Position numbers and translations under genes: made by a program. Below the pieces are notes generated by a model, which was not told where the DNA came from, searched no databases, and saw only the letters and a list, made by a program, of their open reading frames with translations. A DNA stretch of 64,000 bases from Candidatus Synoicihabitans palmerolidicus (GTDB lineage: Bacteria > Verrucomicrobiota > Verrucomicrobiia > Opitutales > Opitutaceae). Location of the stretch: positions 625,841 to 689,840 of the forward strand of contig JAGGDC010000002.1 in assembly GCA_020809425.1 (NCBI GenBank). Reading direction: 5' to 3'. Numbering within the stretch: the stretch's first letter is position 1; each line of letters starts with the position of its first letter. Shown piece by piece: positions 1 to 10,024 of the stretch.

Positions 1-404
1 AAAGCACCGAAGCGATTGTGGTTTCGGTTGAACCAAACTGAAAAACGTTGCTTCAGCAGTTTCATAAACTGCGAGACGTCTCCCATCAGCGCCTGATGTC
101 GAGATCTCCACCGCACCGCTTCCGGTCCATTATCGCGCATCTGAGCCTTAAATGACCTCCAATTGCGCTGTCTGGTAACGAGTCGGTTTAGGATAAAGCA
201 CCGGCATACCTGCGCAGCATTTCTACATCGCTCAAGTCCCCTCTGCACGGCACGCGAAGCAACACGTGAAAATGGTTCGCCATAACGGCAAACGTTATCA
301 CCTCCACTCCACAATAATCAGCCACCTGCCACAACCGTTTCCGCAGCACCTCTTTCGCCACATCGTCAAACAACCGTTCCCCGTTCACCATCCGCGACAT
401 CACA
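1..404 (-). pseudogene. RAYT-type (IS200-like) transposase, broken at both ends
   Basis: The minus strand encodes a REP-associated tyrosine transposase of the TnpA_REP/Y1 family. The segment from 403 down to 188 carries the hallmark MANHFHVLLRVP stretch, whose HFH is the HUH metal-binding motif. After a stop near 188 the protein resumes in another frame (WRSFKAQMRDNGPEA, then FMKLLKQRFSVWFNRNHNRFG) and runs off the left edge, so one frameshift lies around 175-200. At about 404 the coding sequence stops abruptly at the end of IS copy A, and the first residues are missing. RAYTs process chromosomal REP palindromes. This one looks dead. Confidence 0.75.
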
Positions 405-2208
405 TTGGAAGGGGAGCAGGAAAGCCGATTTTTTGAGCGGATTTCCGGCTACCAATGGCCGATTTAGGCACGCGCAAATGCAATGAGATAGCAAAAGGTG
501 GTGTCGCAGCAGTCAGTGGCTGGATCGTTTCCATGAGGGAACCTCCGGCAGCCGGTTTATTGTTCATCGTTGGAGTAGGCTTGGTGGTTTTAGGCGGCTT
601 GGGCCTGCCTGCGGTGGTTGGTCGGCCAGCAGTCGGGCGATGAGCCACAGGTTGTGACCGAGGATGCTCCAGCCTACCGCCAGGTAGCGATTCGTGAAGC
701 CTCTGGCACTCAATCGCTTGCCTTGGCGTTGCTTGATGATGGCGATGCGGGCTTCCGTCGAAGCCCGGCGATGTTGGAGCGCCACGAACTGCGGCTCCTG
801 CATGCGCCGTTGCAGTTGCTGCGGAGCGCGGGGGCAAGTGGCGTCATAAATGTCGGCTTCGGCCAAGCGTTCGCACAGCCGTTTGGTCGAGAAGCCTCGG
901 TCGGTGCTCGCCGCTTTGATCGGGGTGCTCAGGGCGAACTGATTCTGGCGCTCAAGGCTCTGGTCGAACTGACGCCATTCGGCCGGAGCCATTCCCTGAT
1001 ACAACTGCCAATCGGTGATCAACCCCGTCACGTTCTCACTGATCATGAGGGTGTGGCCAAACTCGACCTCGCCGGACGCCTTGCCCCGGACCACGGTCTG
1101 CACGTCGGGTTCGGAGACGCGGAGGATCTTCTCGGCGTTGGGCACTGGTCGCGCGCCGATGATGCGTTCGTGGGCCTGTTTGATCGCGGCCGGCAGTTGC
1201 TCGAGCCTGGCGTCGATGCGCGCAATGATGCGGGTGGGTGGCGCTCACTGAAGCGGGTCCGGGCGTAGTCGGCGGCGAGGTGGTCGCGGTGGCGGCGGGC
1301 GTGCTCGCCGATGGTGCGCAGCAGGCGTTTCATCTGGCGGAGCACGCCCTTGCGGGCCCGCTTCGCATCGCGGCGCCGTCGGCTGTGGGTCATCGCGATG
1401 CACCACCGATTCATCTGCTTGGCAAAGACTGGCGGCTCGGTCGGCATCCGACCCCGCAACCCCGCTGCACGGCGCAGTTTCACCGCCTTGAGCAGGGGGT
1501 GCGGCTCACGTCGCGAAAGAGCACCCAGTCGACCGGAAAAGGGATGTTGGCCTGCAGGCAGGTCGAGTCCACCAGGCACGTATCCATCGGCTGCGCCGCA
1601 GCCAGTCTCAGTTCGCTCGCCCGGTCCGCCTCACCGCACATCTCGATAAAGACTTGGCTCATCCTGCGCACCTGCCCGGCGGTGAAGCATTTGGACGCAC
1701 GCTCCCGCACGCTTTCTTTGGGAGATCCCCTTGATGCCGTCGATCCGGCGCGCTCCGCAAAAGTCGGCCAACAGATCGCTGGAGGCGATGCTCAGGGAAA
1801 GTTTACGCAAGCTGATTTTCCCGAGCATCATGCGCAATACCTGCACCCGCCGCGCCTTGCGCGCGAACTGCAGGTGGCGCGGCAACCCGGCCACGTCGTC
1901 GCCCCGCCAGTTTTCCCGGGCAAAGTTCACGGCCATCGCTTCCAAGTGACTGTTAGCCAGCAACTGGTCGAGCCCCGCCAGTTGATCGCGCAACGCGGCG
2001 TAATCTTTGTTGGGTCCGACCGGAGTCAGGTCTGGACGCAGCCAGGTTTGCAGGGCAACTTCCGGGGCGACGGCCTCGATAGTATTGTTCACACCAAATT
2101 ATACACGCCGTTTTTGTGCCGAAACCAGGAAATTCTCCCGGGTTCGGCCTCTTTATTTTTACGCTATCTCCTCATCTCCAACCTCTTGCGCTTGTGGAAC
2201 ACGCTCTA
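405..2208 (-). mobile_element. Insertion sequence copy A (IS1182/ISNCY-like)
   Basis: This is one of five near-identical copies in the window (A-E). The right end carries a slightly mutated terminal repeat (GGAACACGCTCT, against GGGACACGCTCT elsewhere). The left end lacks about 24 bases of terminal sequence that other copies have and starts directly at TTGGAAGGGG next to the RAYT remnant. The copy is therefore end-truncated and probably immobile. Its right end lies about 20 bases before the start codon of the NtrC-like regulator and so replaces that gene's native promoter. I infer the family from protein appearance only. Confidence 0.85.
564..2092 (-). pseudogene. DDE transposase of IS copy A, fragmented
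   Basis: The fragments together spell one transposase of about 500 residues: an N-terminal part (from 2092), a middle part with a putative catalytic Asp in VDSTCLQAN, and a C-terminal part with ASTDRGF and the closing ILGHNLWLIARLLADQPP. Reading frames change at the GVSQRK position (near 1735) and at the run of C before LLKAVKL (near 1500), as in copies B-E, plus extra breaks specific to this copy near 1145 and 1245. It cannot make a full-length protein by ordinary decoding. Confidence 0.8.
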
Positions 2209-2229
2209 TCTAGGGCTTTCTACCCTGGC

Positions 2230-3803
2230 ATGCCGCTTGAACGAATACTGGTCGTTGACGACGAACCGCTTATCCAACGCTCCCTCGGAGAACTGCTGCG
2301 TCGTCGTACATACAGTGTGACCATCGCCTGTTCCATCAAGGAGGGCGAAGCCCAGTTATTGAAGGAAGTGTTCGACGTGGTGATCCTGAACGTTCGCCTG
2401 CCCGACGGCGACGGCCAACACTTCCTCGAGCGCATCGTCGCCATGCCCGATCGCCCGTTGGTGGTCATGATCACCGGTCCCGGCCCATCGAACACGCCGT
2501 CACCTGTATGCGGATTGGCGCTTTCGATTACCTGATCAAACCCTTCTCCGGCTCCCAGATCGACGTCGTCCTCAACAAGACCGCGTCCTTTATCCAACTT
2601 CTCCGCGTATATCGCTACCTGAACGAACAGGAACAGACCGGCGGTGACGGGCTTGTATTATGGACGCAGCCCCTCAATGGCTCGTCTTAAACAACTCATC
2701 TCCCGGGTCGCCCCCTCCGATGTCACCGTCTTGGTCACCGGTGAAAATGGCACCGACAAGGAGATGATCGCCCGGGCACTCTATCGCCAGTCCAGTCGCC
2801 GCAACGAACCCTATATTAAAGTAAACTGCGCGGCCCTGTCGGAAACTCTTATTGAGAGCGAGCTATTCGGCAACGAGCGCGGCGCCTTCACTGGAGCCAC
2901 CACCCGCCGCGAAGGTCGCTTCGAACTCGCCCACAAGGGCACCTTGCTCCTCGACGAAGTCAGCGAAATCCCTCCCTCCAAGCGAAGCTCTTGCGCGTCC
3001 TGCAGGAACGTGAATTCGAACGGGTCGGCGGCACCAAGACCATCAAGGTCAACGTCCGGATCCTCGCCACCTCCAACCGTCATCTCGAACGGTCCGTCGA
3101 ACGGGGCGAATTCCGCTCCGACCTTTATTACCGCCTGAATGTCTTCCCCGTGCATGTGCCGCCCCTGCGAGAACGGCCCGATGATATTCCGACCCTAGCG
3201 AATGAGTTTCTTCAACGATTCTCCCGGCGTCACCGGCTAGCCATTCCAGGCTTCCCCGATCAGACCTCCCACGCCCTGAACGTCTATCCTTGGCCCGGCA
3301 ACGTCCGCGAACTCCAAAATACCATCGAGCGAGCCGTCATATTAGGTGAAGAAGGGCGCCCCATTTCTTCGGCACAACTCAATCTCCCGGTTCTGCCGCC
3401 TTCCATTTTCCAAGGTTTCACCCCTCCTCACCCAACAGCCGCCGAATCCTCTCCCCCCATTCAGTCGGCCCCCCACGGTGCGCCAAACCCGGAGTCGCCG
3501 TCCATGAACCTTTCTCCTCCGAGCGAGGTAAACCCTGCCCCGCCGGCGTGGAGCCCGGCCCCGATCGATATTGATCCATCCCCTGCGACCGATCCGGAAA
3601 CCTTCTCCCCCGAGACGGTTGCCTCTCCGCCTCCCGGCTTGGCTCTGCACGAATTGGAGAAAAGAGCCATTCTCGACATGCTGCGCAGCACCGAGGGCAA
3701 TCGCACCAAAGCCGCCGAACAATTGCAGATCTCCATCCGGACGTTGCGCAATAAAATCGCGGAATACCGGAAACAGGGAGACGAAATACCCGGCGACGAC
3801 TAA
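2230..3803 (+). pseudogene. NtrC-family sigma-54 response regulator, frameshifted three times
   Basis: The reconstructed protein has an N-terminal receiver (ILVVDDEP), an AAA+ sigma-54 activation domain with the ESELFGNERGAFTGA segment that contacts sigma-54, a DLYYRLNVFPV region, and a C-terminal Fis-type helix-turn-helix (GNRTKAAEQLQISIRTLRNKI). Single-base indels break the frame near 2485, 2660 and 2985. The phospho-acceptor reads VILNVRLPDG, so the expected Asp at about residue 54 is Asn (GAC to AAC). The ATG at 2230 fits the usual start just before the receiver. IS copy A ends about 20 bases upstream. The function would be two-component transcriptional activation, but this copy appears lost. 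Confidence 0.85.
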
Positions 3804-3888
3804 TTCGATCGTTCGCCCCGAGCTCGATTGCCTGATCGGTCACCCTTCGTTTTCACCGATTTTACTACCCCATACCTCCGTTTTTGTC

Positions 3889-3917
3889 TCCGCCCGCCTT
3901 TTCGGCGGATTTTTTTT
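3889..3917 (+). terminator. Rho-independent terminator after the NtrC-like gene
   Basis: TCCGCC pairs with GGCGGA (3889-3894 with 3904-3909) and is followed directly by eight T. It lies about 85 bases after the stop codon of the regulator and before the CheX-like gene, separating the two units. Confidence 0.75.
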
Positions 3918-4021
3918 GCCCAAAACCCGCCCAAACACGCTTTTCCCCTAAATTCTCCCTCAGGTGGCCGATGGTGGCCGATAACAGAAAGGCTTACATT
4001 TAACCTCCGTTATGCCGCCTT

Positions 4022-4560
4022 ATGCCACTCGTAGAATCAATCAGTGATGCCGTTTTCCAGGACACCTTGTCCCGGGCCGTGCACGATGTCTTCAGCACCA
4101 TGCTCGGCAAGAACGCCAGCTTGGTTGAAAGCCAAGCAGAGCTCATCCAAGACGCCCAAGTCGAAGCTCTGGAACTAAAGGGCGCTCAAATCGTCGGAAC
4201 CGTCGGATGTATCGGCGAGATCACCGATCTGATTTACCTTTATTCTTCTCGAAATCCTCTCGAAATCCCCTTTGCCACCGAAGTCGCCTACGGCTTGCTC
4301 GACATGGAACCCGACGAACTCGAGGAATGCGGCGAAGAGGTTGTCAACGACGCGATGGGTGAACTAACCAACATGACCGTCGGCGCCTTCAAAATCAGCT
4401 CTGCGACGTAGGATTCCCCTGCAAGCTGACCATCCCTTCCATTCTTCGCGGGAGCAACTTTACCATCGAACCGGTCAAGTCTGCCTCCCGTCGAATTTAC
4501 CACTTGCCAATCGGTGAACATACGCTCGTCGCCGATCTCTTGATGAAACAAGGCGAATAA
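4022..4560 (+). pseudogene. CheX-like chemotaxis phosphatase-type protein, one frameshift
   Basis: The first 129 residues resemble the CheX/CheC fold. They include the helix NDAMGELTNMTVGAFK, close to the E-x-x-N signature used by CheX to dephosphorylate CheY-P. The frame is lost at an A run near 4392; adding one A restores NQLCDVGFPCKLTIPSI and carries the protein to a stop at 4558-4560 (about 180 residues). The next gene, 27 bases away, is a CheY-like double receiver, so the pair plausibly forms a phosphatase-receiver module. The single lesion is at a homopolymer, so assembly error is a live alternative. Confidence 0.75.
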
Positions 4561-4587
4561 TCACCATAACCCTCCGATCACTGAATC

Positions 4588-5733
4588 ATGCGCTATAAAG
4601 TCCTTACCGTGGACGACTCCAAGACCGTCCGCATAATCGTCAAGAAGGCCTTCAAGACCTACGATTGCGAAATACTTGAGGCCGCCAATGGCGTGGAGGG
4701 CCTCGCGGCCGCCTCCAAGCAAAACCCGGACGTCATCCTCCTCGATATCACCATGCCCGTCATGGACGGAGTCGAAATGCTGACCACACTCAAGTCCGAC
4801 CCCGCCACCAAAGGCATCCCGATCGTCATGCTCACGGCGGAAGGCGGGCGAGACAACGTGCTCAAAATCGCCACAATTGGTATCCGCGACTACATCGTTA
4901 AGCCGTTCAAGGAAGACGTGCTTATCGAAAATATCGGCCGGATCATCGACCTCAAACCACTCTCGGACCAGCCCACCAAGGCCAAGTCCATCTTCGACCC
5001 AGCCAACATTCTCGTCGTCGAAGACAAGCCAGCCATCATCCAACAGATCAGTGAAGGGCTTAAACACACGCCGTGGCAAATAACCGGCGTCAACACCACC
5101 GGCGAAGCCATCGACTTCTGTGGGCGCACCGTCCCGGATATGATCGTGATTTCCCTCTCCTTACCGGAAGATTCCGCCTACACGCTGTTCCGCCTCCTGC
5201 GCACTCAGGTCAAAACCAAATACACTCCCATCTTCGGGCTCGTGGTTAAGACTGATCTCGCTGCTCAAAATCAAGCCCCACAGGTCGTCTTCACCGCCAT
5301 TGTGACCAAACCGCTCGATATCACTGAATTGGAGTCCAAGGTCGCCAAGGCAATGAACCTCGACACTTCGGAGCGTGACTTCTCCCAAGATAACGGGTTC
5401 TGCATCATGCGACTGCCCGAACAGACCGGCACCGCCGCGATTCACGAGGTCAACACCTACCTGAAACCCAAAATTTCCAACGCCGTCGATGCTGGCATAG
5501 CTCGCGCCATTATCGACCTGCACGAACTCAAGCGACTCGACATGAACGTCATCAAGCTGCTCGTCGACGCGATGTCCACCTGCCGCGAACTTGGTCTCCA
5601 GTTCTCCATGGTCGGCTCCGGCCCCATCGTGAACGAATGCAAAGGCTTCGAAGACACCCGCAACTGGATTTTCCATGATACCTTGGCCGAAGCCAAGAGT
5701 GCCCTGGATAAACCAGAGCCGGTCTCTGCCTGA
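4588..5733 (+). CDS. Tandem receiver-receiver-STAS-like response regulator
   Basis: This intact protein has 381 residues. Residues 1-123 are a canonical CheY receiver with DD at 9-10, phospho-acceptor Asp53 (VILLDITMPVMDG) and Lys in IVKPF. Residues about 138-255 form a second receiver fold (ILVVEDKPAI) in which the acceptor position reads VISLSLPED, so Asp is replaced and it is probably not phosphorylated. Residues about 270-375 resemble an anti-sigma-antagonist/STAS domain (AIIDLHELKRLDMNVIKLLVDA). The architecture suggests a partner-binding output rather than DNA binding. The CheX-like gene lies immediately upstream in the same direction. Confidence 0.8.
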   Translation: MRYKVLTVDDSKTVRIIVKKAFKTYDCEILEAANGVEGLAAASKQNPDVILLDITMPVMDGVEMLTTLKSDPATKGIPIVMLTAEGGRDNVLKIATIGIRDYIVKPFKEDVLIENIGRIIDLKPLSDQPTKAKSIFDPANILVVEDKPAIIQQISEGLKHTPWQITGVNTTGEAIDFCGRTVPDMIVISLSLPEDSAYTLFRLLRTQVKTKYTPIFGLVVKTDLAAQNQAPQVVFTAIVTKPLDITELESKVAKAMNLDTSERDFSQDNGFCIMRLPEQTGTAAIHEVNTYLKPKISNAVDAGIARAIIDLHELKRLDMNVIKLLVDAMSTCRELGLQFSMVGSGPIVNECKGFEDTRNWIFHDTLAEAKSALDKPEPVSA

Positions 5734-5799
5734 GGAAAAGCCTGTTTTGGTGGCACCGGACTATGCTCGTCATTTTCCGGTTCCCACCGCCCTGCGAGC

Positions 5800-5838
5800 C
5801 CCGTGTCCCGAATTAACCTCGGGATGCGGGTCTTTCTC
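5800..5838 (+). terminator. Possible terminator after the receiver-STAS gene
   Basis: The arms CCCGTGTCCCGA (5800-5811) and TCGGGATGCGGG (5819-5830) pair with one two-base mismatch, and TCTTTCTC follows. The weak, interrupted T run makes this only a moderate candidate. Confidence 0.45.
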
Positions 5839-5971
5839 ATTTCCCCACCAAGGTCGTCCAGCCGCAGTGGAATCAAGGAAATTTAGTTCTCCCCGTTCGC
5901 CCCCCCGAATCGCATGCCCCCATTGGAAACCGGATCAACTCACCTCTAGCCTATGGCCAAATCTTACGACC

Positions 5972-6500
5972 ATGAGATTAAAACCTTCCCCCGTTCGGAA
6001 GTCGCCCGCGCATCTAAACGCGGCGCTACGCGCGCTGGTGGTCTCTGCCTGTGCGTTGACCGTCGCCGAGTCCATGGCTCATCCCGGCAGCCTTCGTCGA
6101 CATCAGTATCCACTCTCACGGGACCTCCACGCATCCTTACCTCGCGCTGCTGGGGCCAACCCCGCTACGCTTCGCACCTGCCGAACGTCCTCCCGTCACA
6201 CTCGCAATCGAGCCTTTGCCCGAGGAGCCTCCGCCTCCGGATCCCGCCGAGATCGCTGCCGCCGTCGCCAGTGAATTCGAATTTTCTCAATTCAACTTTG
6301 ATCTGCCTAGCACCACCGAACTCGATCAAGCCATCGCCGAAATCAACGCCGCGAACGAAAAGGCCCAGGAGGAAATGAAACCGTCCGGTCCTCAACCCAT
6401 CATGCTCTCCGATGACATCGGAGGAAGCGCCCGTCCTGAGGACATCATGCCAGTCTGCCGTCTGCCCTCGGCTCCCTCGAAAGCGACCTACCGTATAAAA
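5972..6500 (+). pseudogene. Proline-rich secreted protein of unknown family, frameshifted
   Basis: I do not recognise the family. The ATG at 5972 opens with a basic stretch and a hydrophobic segment ending AESMA, which looks like a signal peptide. After a frame change near 6088 the sequence continues with IHSHGTSTHPYLALLGP, a proline-rich linker (EEPPPPDPAEIAA), an acidic helix and PSGPQPIMLSDDIGG. The C-terminus is unclear: around 6450 other frames give different ends, one stopping just before the next start at 6501. It lies between signalling genes and a TPR protein in the same direction and is probably periplasmic. Confidence 0.5.
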
Positions 6501-7898
6501 ATGAGTTCCTCGTTTCGACTCCCCCTGCTCCTTGGTCTCGCCACCGTCTCGGTCTGCGCGATCAGGGCGGAGCCGCACTCAGCGCCCAACGAATATCACG
6601 CTCCGTCCGACCATAATACGGGTCCCAAGGTTCTCACGGAAGATGATCACGCTGATTCCATGCCCGTCGCCCGCAGCCACGTCGAACCAGCCCAAAGCCT
6701 CCGCCTCGTCCTCGAACCACGACCCACACTCTGACCCACCGACGCCGGTCGGCTCGGCCGAGGCTCACCATCCCGCCGTGGATGCGAAATACACCGCCCC
6801 CGATCTCCCCACGGGGCTGACCGGGGCTCCCATCGAAAGCCTTATGCGGCTCGGCGAAAGCCAGACTCAAGCGGGCGACTACGAAGGGGGCCATTACCGC
6901 ATTCTTTCAAGTATTGGAGGCCAATGCCGAGCCCGAGACCGAAGTCGCCGCCCTTTTCGGATTGCGTGCATCGTACCGTCATCTCAACGAACGCACCCGC
7001 GCAGTCGCTATCCTGGAACGTATCATCAAAGACTACCCCGGATCCCCTCAAACTGCCCGCGCGCTCCTCGACGCCGGTCGGCTCCACCGCTCCCTCGGTG
7101 CTGATCGCCTCGCCATGTCACGCTTTTATGCCGTGTTGCAAGCCACCCTGCGTATTCCCGACCTCGCTTGGGCCGAGCAATACAAACAGCTGGCCCGCAC
7201 CGCCCAATACGAAATCGCCGAAACCCACCTGCGAGCCGGACGTTACCCCGAAGCCGAACGTTACTTCACTCGCTTCAGCCTGCTCGAACTCGCGCCCGCC
7301 GACCGAGCGCGCGGGGCCTTCAAAGTCATCGAAGCCCGCGCCGCCGCAGGTCGCCACGAAGCCGTCGTCAAGGGCGTCAATATATTCATAGATCAGTTTG
7401 CCGAGGACCAACACGTGCCGGCCGCATTGCACTTCGCTTCGACAACTCGGTCGCACCGATGATGCCCTCAAACATACGCTGAGCCTGCTACAGGCCAGCC
7501 AGGAGCAACAAGCCAGCGACCCCGCCGCCTGGGCCTACTGGCAAAGCCGCACCGGCAACGAACTCGCCAATACATTCTTTCAACGTGGTGAATTCACCCA
7601 CGCCCGGCGTATTTACGATACGCTGTCCGAACTCGACTCCGACCCCGAATGGTTCCTGCCTGTCTCCTACCAAGGCGCCTTGTGTCGTGAACGGCTCGGA
7701 TTAACCACCGAGGCAATCAGCCTGTATCAGACCATCATCGACAAGACGGCCGAACCCACCTCGATTTCGCTTCAGGAAATCGCGCAGATGGCATCATGGC
7801 GTATCAGTCACCTCGAAAATTTGGATCGCGAGCGCAGCGACATCCGCAGCTTAATCAACTCTCTACCCCCGGAACCGACCACCGCCTCACACCCATGA
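6501..7898 (+). pseudogene. Secreted TPR-repeat protein, frameshifted
   Basis: The start at 6501 gives a clear signal peptide (MSSSFRLPLLLGLATVSVCA). After a low-complexity Asn/Pro/Ser region, repeated helical pairs follow that fit tetratricopeptide repeats (AVAILERIIKDYPGSPQTARALLDAG; ARRIYDTLSELD; AISLYQTIIDKTAE). Frames change near 6660, 6893 and 7440; the rest of the 465-residue protein is coherent. TPR proteins of this type usually scaffold envelope complexes. The stop overlaps the next start (ATGA at 7895-7898), so the downstream gene is probably translationally coupled. Confidence 0.7.
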
Positions 7899-8260
7899 AT
7901 CTCAATCTCTCGGAATTTGCCGCCACGTGCGACGAAGCCTACCGCCTCGCTCTCGCCGAAAATCGCCAACTCAAGACTTCCGGCACCTCGCCCAACGCCG
8001 AACTTATGGCCCGCAAGGAAACTTTACTCGCCCGGCTCAACACGGGGCGCCCCGCACTCGCCGCATATAAACCGAGCCACCTGACCTCGGAAGCCCGCGC
8101 CGAAGTCGCCCGCTTGCGTGAGCGAATTTTGCAAACCCTTCATCTGAGCCGTGAAAACGAACAATTACTCCTTCGGCGCAGCCTGTCTCGTCCCACTCCC
8201 ACGCGACAGACACCTCCTCCGCTCCCCGGTATCGCCGCCCGCGCTTACGCCGACTCTTAA
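7895..8260 (+). CDS. Small helical protein of unknown function
   Basis: This protein has 121 residues and starts inside the stop of the TPR gene (ATGA overlap). It is rich in Ala, Arg, Glu and Leu and is predicted largely helical (ARAEVARLRERILQTLHLSRENEQLLLRRSL), with a Pro/Thr-rich tail. The length and helical pattern recall FlgN-like or other coiled-coil chaperones, but no specific motif supports that. It has no signal peptide or membrane segment. Confidence 0.6.
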   Translation: MNLNLSEFAATCDEAYRLALAENRQLKTSGTSPNAELMARKETLLARLNTGRPALAAYKPSHLTSEARAEVARLRERILQTLHLSRENEQLLLRRSLSRPTPTRQTPPPLPGIAARAYADS

Positions 8261-8304
8261 AAAAACGAGTCGACAACCGTCCACGTGCCCGCCTCCTTTT
8301 GCTC

Positions 8305-8547
8305 ATGGCTCAGTCCGAAGTCCAATTGATCTGCAAATCCGACTTCATCGTCGATATTTGCACGGTGGGCGCATTTTTCGCGTTCATGTTCAACGTCGTG
8401 AGCTCCCATGTGCCATCCAACGATCCGGCCATGATCAACCTGTGGTCCGGCATCACCGCCGCCTGCATGAGCGGCGTATTCCGGTTGGCGACCTGGATGT
8501 TCCGCGTCGTATTTCGTTACCAAAAAGAGCTCAAAGCTCGTAAGTAA
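8305..8547 (+). CDS. Small membrane protein of unknown function
   Basis: This protein has 80 residues from ATG 8305. Two hydrophobic stretches (VDICTVGAFFAFMFNVV and LWSGITAACMSGVFRLATWMF) suggest two membrane helices, and the C-terminus is basic (FRYQKELKARK). It lies in line with the preceding cytoplasmic helical gene and may belong to the same transcript. I do not recognise the family. Confidence 0.6.
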   Translation: MAQSEVQLICKSDFIVDICTVGAFFAFMFNVVSSHVPSNDPAMINLWSGITAACMSGVFRLATWMFRVVFRYQKELKARK

Positions 8548-8606
8548 CTCGGACCTCCGAGGGAATTGGCTTTGACCGGTAGTCTCACCTGACTTGAGTC
8601 TGCGCC

Positions 8607-9035
8607 GTGCCCGCTGATCCCCTTCCCCTCCTGCCCCGCACGACTTCCGCGGTCGAGGACTACCTCGAGCGAATCAGCGAACTTATCAAGACTAAGGGTT
8701 ACGCCCGGGTCGTCGACATCGCTGCGGAGCTCAAAATATCCCAAGCCAGTGTCACCACCATGGTCCAACGCCTTGACGCGGAAGGCCTGGTAAAATACGA
8801 AAAATACCGTGGCATGGTGCTCACCGACGCTGGAGAAGCTGTCGCCGCCCACATCGCCCATCGCCACGAACTACTGACCCAATTCCTGCGCCTGCTCCGC
8901 TTGAGTGAATCCGTGATTTCTCAAGACGTCGAAGGTATGGAGCACCACGTCAGCGCCGAGACTTTCGCCGCGTTGGAGCGTCTCACTCGGCACTTGGAAA
9001 CTCACCCCGAACTCCGGGCCAAGCTCACCTCCTAG
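8607..9035 (+). CDS. mntR: DtxR/MntR-type metal-dependent regulator
   Basis: This 142-residue protein starts at GTG 8607. The winged helix (residues about 14-70: VEDYLERISELIKTKGYARV, then ISQASVTTMVQRLDAEGLV) and the dimerisation/metal domain (HRHELLTQFLRLL, and VEGMEHHVSAETFAAL with the Glu/His metal ligands) match the MntR branch, which senses Mn(II) and represses manganese uptake. It lacks the C-terminal SH3 domain of DtxR, as MntR does. No transporter lies next to it in this window. Confidence 0.85.
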   Translation: MPADPLPLLPRTTSAVEDYLERISELIKTKGYARVVDIAAELKISQASVTTMVQRLDAEGLVKYEKYRGMVLTDAGEAVAAHIAHRHELLTQFLRLLRLSESVISQDVEGMEHHVSAETFAALERLTRHLETHPELRAKLTS

Positions 9036-9121
9036 GCTCCGGCCTGCCCGGCCTCCTCCCGACGGTGGCTTTGCCGCATCACCGCAACCCAGGTCAGTCG
9101 AGCAGGCAGTTCACCGGTCGC

Positions 9122-9955
9122 TCACCCTTGGTCTTCTTTCGCCCGTGCTTCGGCTTGCTTTCGTTCGACGCGCACCGCCACCACGATCGCGATCCAGTAT
9201 AGGAAGTAGAGCGATAGCGCCAAAACCGATTGGTTAATCGGATCCGGCGTCGGCGTAACAAACGCCGCTACGACGAAACAGAGCACGAGCGAATGACGCC
9301 ACCACCCCCGCAGCTTCGCACTGGAAGCCAGACCCAGATGCACCAACAAAATGATCAGCAACGGAAACTCAAACGCAGCTCCGACCCCTAAAGTCAGCCA
9401 GATCAGAGTCCCGTAATACGAACCCGGAGTCCAACGTGTGATAAACCCGAAGAGCTGATTCAACTCGATCGACACCCGAATAGTTCCCGGCACCAGCAGG
9501 AAGAAACTGAAACAGATTCCGAGTAGGAACAAGACCATCGCCGCCACACAACCGGACGCGACCAGCTTTAATTCGCACTCCTGCAACGCTGGCGCGATGA
9601 ATTGACCTAGAAACAATAGGATCAGCGGCGCCGCCATGATCAGCCCGCCGACGAAACACATCTGAATCACAACGGTGAACCCCTCCATCACCGAGGTCGT
9701 ACCCAAATCCAGCTGAAACGTCGGATAATCCGACCGCACCGAATTCAACGGCCAGGTCAGCACTTCATTAAAGCGCTTTAGAAAAACCCCGATCACCCCC
9801 GCACAGACCGCAAATGCGATGGCCGACTTCACCAAGGTCCAACGCAACTCCTCCAAATGATCGAAAAACGCCATGGGCTTCTCCCGTGCCTCAGGTAAAG
9901 GCTCGGCAAACTCATCTAATTCGTAGGAAAGGTCGTCTTCTTCGTTATCCGCCAT
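9122..9955 (-). CDS. tatC: Sec-independent protein translocase TatC
   Basis: The protein is about 277 residues from the ATG at 9955, chosen because an upstream in-frame extension is unlike the family and the acidic leader MADNEEDD is typical. Conserved cytoplasmic FFDHLEELRWTL, the FEFPLLI segment with its essential Glu, and six hydrophobic segments identify TatC, the twin-arginine signal receptor of the inner membrane. The C-terminus is charged (RVERKQAEARAKEDQG). No tatA or tatB is adjacent. The reading frame is intact. Confidence 0.93.
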   Translation of the reverse strand: MADNEEDDLSYELDEFAEPLPEAREKPMAFFDHLEELRWTLVKSAIAFAVCAGVIGVFLKRFNEVLTWPLNSVRSDYPTFQLDLGTTSVMEGFTVVIQMCFVGGLIMAAPLILLFLGQFIAPALQECELKLVASGCVAAMVLFLLGICFSFFLLVPGTIRVSIELNQLFGFITRWTPGSYYGTLIWLTLGVGAAFEFPLLIILLVHLGLASSAKLRGWWRHSLVLCFVVAAFVTPTPDPINQSVLALSLYFLYWIAIVVAVRVERKQAEARAKEDQG

Positions 9956-10024
9956 GATCAGCGAGGAGAGAAAACAAAGCATCGTGCGCGAAACCTGGCG
10001 CAGGGAAAGAGAGGAATCATAAAA

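Noticed and set aside
618..2320. Plus-strand open frames across IS copy A and equivalents in B, D and E
   Set aside because: They mirror the minus-strand transposase, including its conserved motifs, and recur in every copy for that reason.
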